Assembly: GCF_021375795.1 (NCBI RefSeq)
Contig: NZ_JAEIOI010000002.1
Span: forward strand, 1-64,000
Direction of reading: 5' to 3'
DNA length: 64,000 bases
Source: Pseudomonas anguilliseptica
Lineage (GTDB): Bacteria; Pseudomonadota; Gammaproteobacteria; Pseudomonadales; Pseudomonadaceae
The notes beneath the pieces were generated by a model, which made no database searches, was not told the DNA's origin, and saw only the letters and a program-made list of their open reading frames with translations. This document shows positions 57,665 through 64,000 of the stretch, piece by piece. The stretch's first letter is position 1, and each line of letters begins with the position of its first letter. The translations under genes and the position numbers were made by a program.

Positions 57665-57841
57665 GTGGCTGGCTGCTCATTGAGCTGAGCGGTGTGCCGT
57701 TGTGGGTCGATATGAATGATGCTTGGCCGCTTTTATAGCCTGTGCCTGAGTGACGTAGGCGCAGGCGGGCTCTATACTCGCGAGCTGGATAAATAGACAG
57801 TGTGCTGGCTAAGTGGCTGGTACCTTGAGTGGGCGGAAGGC

Positions 57842-58366
57842 ATGACCTTGATCCTTGGCATCGACCCCGGTTCGCGCATCACCGGTTACGGTGTGGTGCG
57901 TGATACCGGGCGCAACTGCGAATATGTCGCCTCGGGCTGCATTCGTACGGGCAACGGTTCGATGCCGGAGCGATTGCAGGTGGTGTTTCGCGGGGTGCGC
58001 GAGGTGATCGAAACCTACGGGCCGGTGACCATGGGCATCGAGCAGGTGTTTATGGCGCGCAACCCTGATTCCGCGCTCAAGCTCGGGCAGGCGCGTGGTG
58101 TGGCCATTGTTGCGGGTATCGAAGCGGGGCTGGATATTGCCGAATACACCGCCACCCAGGTCAAACAGGCGATTGCCGGCACGGGCGGGGCGGATAAGGA
58201 GCAAGTGCAGCTGATGGTCATGCACCTGCTCAAACTGGTGCAGAAGCCACAAATCGATGCCTCCGACGCTCTGGCCATTGCCCTGTGTCATGCCCACCAT
58301 CGGCAAAGCCTGATTCCTCACGGTCTGGTCGGTGCCAAGCGGCGCGCCGGTCGCCTTCGTTTGTAA
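57842..58366 (+). CDS. ruvC: Crossover junction endodeoxyribonuclease RuvC
   Basis: A 174-aa resolvase. The catalytic acidic residues are seen in [12 protein letters not shown] (Asp 7), [10 protein letters not shown] (Glu ~67), and [14 protein letters not shown] (two Asp near 140). It nicks Holliday junctions within the RuvABC complex. The ATG at 57842 is chosen because the preceding in-frame residues are unlike RuvC. It is the first gene of ruvC-ruvA-ruvB. Confidence 0.96.
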   Translation: MTLILGIDPGSRITGYGVVRDTGRNCEYVASGCIRTGNGSMPERLQVVFRGVREVIETYGPVTMGIEQVFMARNPDSALKLGQARGVAIVAGIEAGLDIAEYTATQVKQAIAGTGGADKEQVQLMVMHLLKLVQKPQIDASDALAIALCHAHHRQSLIPHGLVGAKRRAGRLRL

Positions 58367-58389
58367 CGTGATTTTTAAGGAAAGCAGCG

Positions 58390-58995
58390 GTGATCGGACG
58401 TTTGCGTGGCACCCTGGCGGAAAAGCAGCCGCCCCATGTGATTATTGACATAAATGGTTTGGGTTATGAGCTGGAAGTGCCCATGACCACCCTGTACCGT
58501 TTGCCCGCAGTGGGTGAGCCGTTGACCCTGCACACCCATCTGGTGGTGCGGGAGGATGCGCATCTGCTGTATGGCTTCTTCGAGAAGCGCGAGCGTGAGC
58601 TGTTTCGTGAGCTGATTAGGCTCAATGGCGTAGGCCCAAAGCTGGCGCTGGCATTGATGTCCGGCCTTGAGGTCGATGAGTTAGTGCGTTGTGTGCAAGC
58701 TCAGGACACCTCGGTGCTGGTGAAGATCCCCGGTGTTGGCAAGAAAACCGCCGAACGCCTGCTGGTTGAACTGAAGGACCGCTTCAAGGCCTGGGAAACC
58801 GTACCGGGCATGTCGACCCTGGTGGTGGAACCTCGCGGTGCTAGTGCAGTCACAAACGCGGAGAATGATGCAGTCAGTGCGCTTATTTCGCTCGGCTACA
58901 AACCCCAGGAAGCCAGTCGCGCCGTCTCAGCTATTAAGGAAGACGGTTTGAGCAGTGAAGATATGATTCGTCGAGCCCTGAAGGGAATGGTTTAA
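58390..58995 (+). CDS. ruvA: Holliday junction branch migration subunit RuvA
   Basis: A 201-aa protein. It starts with [23 protein letters not shown], an OB fold. Helix-hairpin-helix motifs follow: [18 protein letters not shown] and [19 protein letters not shown]. The C-terminal domain that binds RuvB starts about residue 150. RuvA tetramers hold the junction for RuvB. It lies 23 bp after ruvC and abuts ruvB. Confidence 0.95.
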   Translation: MIGRLRGTLAEKQPPHVIIDINGLGYELEVPMTTLYRLPAVGEPLTLHTHLVVREDAHLLYGFFEKRERELFRELIRLNGVGPKLALALMSGLEVDELVRCVQAQDTSVLVKIPGVGKKTAERLLVELKDRFKAWETVPGMSTLVVEPRGASAVTNAENDAVSALISLGYKPQEASRAVSAIKEDGLSSEDMIRRALKGMV

Positions 58996-60048
58996 GTGCT
59001 AGAAGCTGATCGCCTGATTACCGCTACCAGTCGCGACCGTGACGAACAGGTCGACCGCGCCATTCGCCCGCTGAAACTTGCCGAATACATCGGTCAGCCA
59101 AGTGTGCGCGAGCAAATGGAGCTGTTTATCCAGGCTGCCCGTGGCCGCAGTGAAGCGCTCGACCACACCCTGATCTTCGGGCCGCCCGGCCTGGGCAAGA
59201 CCACTCTGGCCAATATCATTGCTCAGGAAATGAACGTCTCGATCAAGAGCACCTCAGGCCCCGTGCTGGAGCGGCCCGGTGATCTGGCGGCCTTGCTGAC
59301 CAATCTCGAGCCGGGTGATGTGCTGTTTATCGATGAAATCCATCGCTTGTCGCCGATTGTCGAAGAAGTGCTGTACCCGGCGATGGAAGACTTCCAGCTC
59401 GACATCATGATTGGTGAGGGCCCGGCCGCGCGCTCGATCAAGTTGGATCTACCTCCCTTTACCCTGGTCGGCGCCACCACCCGCGCCGGCATGCTGACCA
59501 ATCCGCTGCGTGATCGCTTCGGCATTGTCCAGCGACTGGAATTCTATAACACCGACGATCTGGCGACTATCGTCATGCGTTCAGCGGGGATTCTCGGTCT
59601 GCCCATCGAGCCCCGCGGTGCCTTCGAAATTGCCCGTCGCGCGCGCGGTACACCGCGGATTGCCAACCGTTTGCTGCGTCGCGTGCGTGATTTTGCCGAG
59701 GTGCGCGGGCAGGGCGACATTACCCGGCCGATTGCTGACCTGGCGCTGAATTTGTTGGATGTCGACGAGCGTGGCTTCGATCATCAGGACCGACGTCTAC
59801 TGCTGACCATGATCGAGAAGTTCGACGGCGGCCCGGTCGGTATCGACAACCTGGCTGCGGCGATCAGTGAAGAACGTCACACCATTGAGGATGTGCTCGA
59901 GCCCTATCTGATTCAACAGGGCTATATCATGCGCACCCCGCGTGGACGTGTCGTCACACGGCACGCCTACCTGCACTTCGGTCTCAATGTGCCCAAGCGT
60001 ATGGGCGAGTTGCCTACCGCAGATCTGTTTGGCCGCGACGATGATTGA
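58996..60048 (+). CDS. ruvB: Holliday junction branch migration ATPase RuvB
   Basis: A 350-aa AAA+ helicase starting with GTG directly after the ruvA stop. Walker A is [14 protein letters not shown], Walker [11 protein letters not shown], and sensor I is in [20 protein letters not shown], which includes the arginine finger. The C-terminal winged helix ends [15 protein letters not shown] followed by HFGL. It pumps DNA through the RuvA-bound junction. Confidence 0.97.
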   Translation: MLEADRLITATSRDRDEQVDRAIRPLKLAEYIGQPSVREQMELFIQAARGRSEALDHTLIFGPPGLGKTTLANIIAQEMNVSIKSTSGPVLERPGDLAALLTNLEPGDVLFIDEIHRLSPIVEEVLYPAMEDFQLDIMIGEGPAARSIKLDLPPFTLVGATTRAGMLTNPLRDRFGIVQRLEFYNTDDLATIVMRSAGILGLPIEPRGAFEIARRARGTPRIANRLLRRVRDFAEVRGQGDITRPIADLALNLLDVDERGFDHQDRRLLLTMIEKFDGGPVGIDNLAAAISEERHTIEDVLEPYLIQQGYIMRTPRGRVVTRHAYLHFGLNVPKRMGELPTADLFGRDDD

Positions 60049-60100
60049 GAAAAAATACTTGGCCAAGACGATTGGCAAGACCAGGAGCTGGCACTAGAGT

Positions 60101-60553
60101 ATGCGCGCGCAAAACGGAGTTCAGCCGTTCACCCTTCGTTGTCGGGTTTATTTCGAAGACACCGATGCGGGCGGCATCGTCTACTACGTCAATTACCTCA
60201 AATTTATGGAACGGGCTCGCACCGAGCGCCTGCGTGATCTGGGTTTTCTCCAGTCGACGCTGGCCGAGGAGGGCCTGTTGTTCGTTGTGCATTCGGCCGA
60301 GACGCGTTATCACGCACCGGCCAGGCTCGATGATGAGTTGCTGGTAAGCGCTGAAGTCATTGAGTTAAACCGCGCCAGCCTGCGTTTTCGTCAACAGGTC
60401 AGGCGGGCAGCGGATGATGTGCTGCTGTGTGAAGGGCAGTTTATGGTGGCCTGTGTGCGCGCCGACAATTTGAAACCCCGGGCCATTCCCCAAACTCTGC
60501 ACGCGGCCTTTGCCGGGCAGGGCGGCGCGGGTACATCTAGAGCAGGAGAGTAA
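60101..60553 (+). CDS. ybgC: Acyl-CoA thioesterase of the Tol-Pal operon
   Basis: A 150-aa hotdog-fold thioesterase. [27 protein letters not shown] (partial) holds the catalytic Asp of the YbgC family. E. coli YbgC acts on short-chain and fatty acyl-CoA and interacts with phospholipid enzymes. It starts 52 bp after ruvB and ends 2 bp before the GTG of tolQ, beginning the tol-pal transcript. Confidence 0.93.
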   Translation: MRAQNGVQPFTLRCRVYFEDTDAGGIVYYVNYLKFMERARTERLRDLGFLQSTLAEEGLLFVVHSAETRYHAPARLDDELLVSAEVIELNRASLRFRQQVRRAADDVLLCEGQFMVACVRADNLKPRAIPQTLHAAFAGQGGAGTSRAGE

Positions 60554-60555
60554 GC

Positions 60556-61251
60556 GTGGAAGCCAACGCCGTTGACCACATGTCGATGTGGAGTCTGATT
60601 AGCAACGCCAGCCTGGTGGTGCAACTGGTAATGCTGACCCTGGTGGCAGCATCGGTCATGTCGTGGGTCATGATCTTCCAGCGTACTGCGCTGTTGCGGG
60701 CGGCCAAGCGCGCGCTGGACAACTTCGAAGAGCGTTTCTGGTCGGGAATCGACCTGTCCAAACTCTATCGCCAGGCGGGCAGCAACCCGGACCCGGACTC
60801 CGGTCTGGAGCAGATTTTCCGTGCTGGTTTCAAGGAATTTTCCCGTCTGCGTCAGCAGTCCGGGGTCGACCCGGATGCGGTGATGGATGCTGTATCGCGT
60901 GCCATGCGCGTGGCTATCTCCCGTGAAGAAGAGAAGCTTGAGCAAAGCCTGCCGTTCCTCGCCACCGTCGGCTCGACCAGCCCGTATATCGGCCTGTTCG
61001 GTACCGTGTGGGGCATCATGAACTCCTTCCGCGGCCTGGCCCAGGTGCAGCAGGCGACCCTGGCCACTGTTGCGCCGGGTATTGCCGAGGCGCTGATTGC
61101 CACCGCCATTGGTCTGTTCGCCGCGATTCCTGCAGTGATTGCCTACAACCGCTTCTCGGCGCGCGGGGAAATGCTGATCGGTCGTTATTACACCTTTGCC
61201 GATGAGTTCCAGGCGATCCTGCACCGCAAAGTCCACACCAGCGACGACTAA
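60556..61251 (+). CDS. tolQ: Tol-Pal system proton channel subunit TolQ
   Basis: A 231-aa inner-membrane protein of the MotA/TolQ/ExbB family. TM1 is at ~17-37, with a cytoplasmic loop, then TM2 (~135-160: TSPYIGLFGTVWGIMNSF) and TM3 (~170-195). With TolR it converts proton-motive force into movement of TolA during outer-membrane constriction. It starts with GTG after AGGAGAG, 2 bp behind ybgC. Confidence 0.96.
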   Translation: MEANAVDHMSMWSLISNASLVVQLVMLTLVAASVMSWVMIFQRTALLRAAKRALDNFEERFWSGIDLSKLYRQAGSNPDPDSGLEQIFRAGFKEFSRLRQQSGVDPDAVMDAVSRAMRVAISREEEKLEQSLPFLATVGSTSPYIGLFGTVWGIMNSFRGLAQVQQATLATVAPGIAEALIATAIGLFAAIPAVIAYNRFSARGEMLIGRYYTFADEFQAILHRKVHTSDD

Positions 61252-61284
61252 GCCTTAGGCACTCTTTAAGAAAGGTTTTAAGCC

Positions 61285-61737
61285 ATGGCCAGAATTCGCA
61301 ACAGACGCAAGCCCGTCGCCGAGATGAACGTGGTGCCCTACATCGACGTGATGTTGGTACTGCTGGTGATCTTTATGGTGACCGCGCCGATGCTCAATCA
61401 GGGGGTCAAGGTTGACCTGCCGAAAGTCAGCAGTGAAGCCCTGCCACAGGACAACAACGCGCAGGTGTTGACCATCTCGATCAAGGCCGACAAGTCCTAT
61501 TACTGGAACATGGGCACTGAGGTCGATGTTGACACTGTGCAGGACAAAGCGCTGACGCTGGAAGAAATGACTCGCGCAGTCACTGCAATCATCAATCAGA
61601 GTCGGGCAACCGGTAAGCAAGTGCAGGTGTTTGTACGCGGCGATAAGACCGTTGACTACGGCACCATCATGGCGGCCATGGGCGGCCTGCAACAGGCTGA
61701 CGTCGGTAACGTCGGGCTGATTACCGAGGCCCCCTGA
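61285..61737 (+). CDS. tolR: Tol-Pal system protein TolR
   Basis: A 150-aa protein of the ExbD/TolR family. The conserved NVVPYIDVMLVLLVIFMV at ~20-38 is the membrane helix with the proton-conducting Asp. The C-terminal periplasmic domain (~60-145) includes VFVRGDKTVDYGTIMAAM. It forms the TolQ-TolR motor. It overlaps tolA by one base. Confidence 0.96.
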   Translation: MARIRNRRKPVAEMNVVPYIDVMLVLLVIFMVTAPMLNQGVKVDLPKVSSEALPQDNNAQVLTISIKADKSYYWNMGTEVDVDTVQDKALTLEEMTRAVTAIINQSRATGKQVQVFVRGDKTVDYGTIMAAMGGLQQADVGNVGLITEAP

Positions 61738-62687
61738 TGCACGACCAGCGCGAGCGTTCGCCCTCGGAAAGCCTGTTCTGGCCTGTGGTCTGGGCTGTGG
61801 GTCTGCACGTCATCATGTTTGCCATGCTGTTCGTCAGTTTCGCCTTTGCTCCGGATCTGCCACCGGCCAAACCGGTTGTGCAGGCTACCCTGTACAAGCT
61901 GCAGTCACAGAGCCAGGCCACGACCCAGACCAATCAGAAGATCGCCGGCGAAACCAAGAAGACCACGGCTCCGGTGTACGAAACCGAACAGCTTGAGCAG
62001 AAAAAAGCCGAGCAGGAAAAAGTAGCGGCCAAGGCAGCGGAACAAAAGAAAGCCCAGGAGGCTCAGAAAGCCGAAGCAGCCAAAAAAGCTGATGCCGAGA
62101 AGAAAGCGGCTGAGCAGAAAAAGCTTGCTGATGTAGCCAAGAAGAAAGCCGCGGATGAGGCAGCTAAGAAAAAAGCTGCTGAAGACGCCAAGAAAAAAGC
62201 AGCAGAAGAGGCGAAGAAGAAAGCCGCCGCTGAAGCTGCAAAGAAGAAAAAAGCGGATGACGCCAAGAAAAAGGCGGCAGAAGCTGCCCAGCGCAAGGCT
62301 GTAGAAGACAAGAAGGCTGCTGCATTGGCCGAGTTGCTGTCTGAGGATGTGGGTCGCCAGCAGGCAATCGCTGATACGGTCGGTGATGAAGTGGCCGGCA
62401 GCCTGGATGATCTGATTGTTATGCTGGTCAGCCAGCAATGGCGGCGACCGCCATCAGCGCGTAATGGCATGAGCGTAGAAGTGCTGATCGAAATGCTGCC
62501 CGATGGCACCATTACCAACGCCAGTGTGACGCGCTCCAGCGGTGACTCGCCATTTGATAATTCAGCCGTACAAGCGGTGCGTAACGTCGGACGTATTGCT
62601 GAAATGCAACAGCTGGACCGCGCTACTTTTGATCGCCTTTACCGGCAGCGTCGCGCTGTCTTCAAACCGGAGGATTTAGGTCTGTGA
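61737..62687 (+). CDS. tolA: Tol-Pal system envelope-spanning protein TolA
   Basis: A 316-aa protein. TM helix ~16-38 anchors it in the inner membrane. Residues ~85-200 are an Ala/Lys/Glu-rich helix built from imperfect AKKKAA(E/D) units. The C-terminal globular domain (~215-316) has [19 protein letters not shown] and binds TolB and Pal. It links the inner and outer membranes. The tolR/tolA overlap is TGATG and tolA/tolB is GTGA. The repeat count of the helix is prone to vary between strains. Confidence 0.95.
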   Translation: MHDQRERSPSESLFWPVVWAVGLHVIMFAMLFVSFAFAPDLPPAKPVVQATLYKLQSQSQATTQTNQKIAGETKKTTAPVYETEQLEQKKAEQEKVAAKAAEQKKAQEAQKAEAAKKADAEKKAAEQKKLADVAKKKAADEAAKKKAAEDAKKKAAEEAKKKAAAEAAKKKKADDAKKKAAEAAQRKAVEDKKAAALAELLSEDVGRQQAIADTVGDEVAGSLDDLIVMLVSQQWRRPPSARNGMSVEVLIEMLPDGTITNASVTRSSGDSPFDNSAVQAVRNVGRIAEMQQLDRATFDRLYRQRRAVFKPEDLGL

Positions 62688-63982
62688 ATACCCTGATGCG
62701 TCTTGTTCTGCTCGGTCTGACCTTGGTGGTCGGCACCGTTCAGGCCGCTGATCCCTTGGTGATCAGCAGTGGCACCGACCGTGCAACGCCCATCGCCGTG
62801 GTGCCGTTTGGCTGGCAGGGCGGCAATGTGCTGCCAGAAGACATGGCGGAAATTATCGGCAGCGACCTGCGCAACTCCGGTGTATTTGAGCCAATTCCTC
62901 GGCAGAACATGATCAGCCTGCCAACTCAGGCGGCTGAAGTGATCTACCGCGACTGGCAGGCTCTTGGCGCGCAATATGTGCTGGTGGGCAGCATCGTGCC
63001 CAACGCCGGTCGTCTGCAGGTGCAGTTTGCTCTGTTCAACGTCACCACTCAGCAGCAGGTCATGACTGGCAGCGTAGGTGGCGGCGTTGATCAACTGCGT
63101 GATATGGCGCACCACATTGCTGACCAGTCCTTCGAGAAGCTCACCGGCGTCAAGGGTGCGTTTTCCACGCGCATGCTCTATGTGACGGCTGAGCGTTTTG
63201 GCGTTAACAACACGCGCTACACCTTGCAGCGCTCCGACTATGACGGCGCGCGCGCAGTAACCTTGCTGCAATCGCGTGAGCCGATTCTATCGCCGTCCTT
63301 CGCGCCCGATGGCCGTCGCATCGCCTACGTCTCGTTCGAGCAGAAGCGTCCGCGCATTTTCGTGCAGCACATCGATACCGGTCGCCGCGAGCAGATCACC
63401 AACTTCGAAGGCCTCAATGGTGCCCCCGCTTGGTCGCCAGACGGCAACCGCCTGGCGTTCGTGCTGTCGCGCGACGGCAACCCGGAAATCTATGTGATGG
63501 ATATGGGGTCTCGTCAGCTGCGTCGCGTCACCAACCAGCCGTCGATCGATACCGAACCGTTCTGGGGTAAGGACGGTCAGACCCTGTACTTCACCTCGGA
63601 TCGTTCCGGTAAGCCGCAGATCTATAAAACCAACATCAACGGTGGTTCGGCAGAACGTGTGACCTTTATTGGTAACTACAACGCCAACCCTAAACTCTCT
63701 GCCGATGAGAAAACCCTAGTCATGATTCATCGCCAGGATGGTTACACCGTGTTCAAAGTGGCGGCACAAGACCTGCAGCGCGGTAATTTGCGTATACTTT
63801 CAGATACCAGTCTGGATGAGTCGCCTACTGTCGCGCCCAACGGCACCATGGTAATCTACGCCACCCGCCAGCAGGGCCGGGGAGTCCTGGTATTAGCGTC
63901 CACCAATGGTCGCGTCAGGCTCCCTCTTCCTACCGCTCAAGGCGAAGTTCGAGAGCCTTCTTGGTCCCCTTACCTGAACTGA
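62684..63982 (+). CDS. tolB: Tol-Pal system periplasmic protein TolB
   Basis: A 432-aa protein. A signal peptide ([21 protein letters not shown]) precedes an N-terminal alpha/beta domain and a six-bladed beta-propeller (~200-430) with repeats such as [17 protein letters not shown] and [19 protein letters not shown]. It binds Pal and TolA. The start is GTG overlapping the tolA stop. Pal/OprL should follow beyond the window end; the last 18 bp contain no start that I can assign. Confidence 0.96.
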   Translation: MNTLMRLVLLGLTLVVGTVQAADPLVISSGTDRATPIAVVPFGWQGGNVLPEDMAEIIGSDLRNSGVFEPIPRQNMISLPTQAAEVIYRDWQALGAQYVLVGSIVPNAGRLQVQFALFNVTTQQQVMTGSVGGGVDQLRDMAHHIADQSFEKLTGVKGAFSTRMLYVTAERFGVNNTRYTLQRSDYDGARAVTLLQSREPILSPSFAPDGRRIAYVSFEQKRPRIFVQHIDTGRREQITNFEGLNGAPAWSPDGNRLAFVLSRDGNPEIYVMDMGSRQLRRVTNQPSIDTEPFWGKDGQTLYFTSDRSGKPQIYKTNINGGSAERVTFIGNYNANPKLSADEKTLVMIHRQDGYTVFKVAAQDLQRGNLRILSDTSLDESPTVAPNGTMVIYATRQQGRGVLVLASTNGRVRLPLPTAQGEVREPSWSPYLN

Positions 63983-64000
63983 TGCGGCGCTACACCTTTG

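Overview
This window is core chromosome of a Pseudomonas (gammaproteobacterium) that does not look like P. aeruginosa itself. Almost every gene matches a Pseudomonas family at full length. From gacS onward the order follows the P. aeruginosa PAO1 backbone as I remember it: gacS, pirR, pirS, pirA, cysM, rlmD, relA, mazG ... purN, purM, DUF2066, hda, wrbA, arsC, yihY ... thioredoxin, acylphosphatase, proS, oprD, HIT, slyX, cold-shock, dps, aspS, yebC, ruvCAB, ybgC, tolQRAB. I see no prophage, CRISPR array, complete insertion sequence or defence island. All gene functions come from reading the translated sequences by eye; no database search was run.

Layout. (1) Positions 1-8.2 kb: an initiator tRNA-fMet with a consensus promoter (minus strand), a small zinc-ribbon membrane protein and DNA polymerase IV (plus), then a minus-strand block of RhlB helicase, an M19 dipeptidase, a cNMP-binding/GGDEF protein, an acyl-CoA synthetase and a carboxylesterase. 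(2) 8.3-12.9 kb: the aapJQMP general amino-acid ABC transporter behind a near-perfect sigma-54 promoter. (3) 13.0-16.7 kb: two small envelope or unknown proteins and the hybrid sensor kinase GacS (minus). (4) 16.7-25.8 kb: a Fur-box-preceded iron cassette with a two-component system (pirRS), a TonB-dependent siderophore receptor (pirA), and five overlapping or tightly packed genes: a methyltransferase, a periplasmic siderophore-type esterase, and DUF3649, PepSY and DUF3325 membrane proteins. This is the most accessory-looking part of the window. (5) 25.9-32.1 kb: cysM, rlmD, relA, mazG and a DUF2058 gene. (6) 32.3-41.6 kb: purine synthesis (purM-purN), DUF3108, DUF2066, a PerM-type permease, hda, DUF2069-wrbA-arsC, yihY and small conserved proteins.

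(7) 41.8-48.2 kb: a 322-bp MITE-like element with 19-bp terminal inverted repeats, whose end supplies the stop codon of a PilZ-like gene, then a TlpA-type lipoprotein, acylphosphatase, lytic transglycosylase, a lipoprotein, proS and a thioesterase. (8) 48.2-54.7 kb: an OprD-family porin, about 770 bp without a gene, HIT and SlyX proteins, a membrane-anchored cold-shock protein, a diguanylate cyclase, a Dps-like protein and an Hpt/HD-GYP fusion. (9) 55-64 kb: aspS, yebC, the Holliday-junction operon ruvCAB and the envelope-stability operon ybgC-tolQRAB. The window ends just before the expected pal/oprL.

Themes that connect genes: second-messenger and global control (RelA, GacS, two GGDEF proteins, an HD-GYP-like protein and a possible PilZ protein), iron acquisition (Fur box, PirRS/PirA and the processing cassette), and translation and replication housekeeping. 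Intergenic regions carry many clear Rho-independent terminators and three different palindromic repeat elements.
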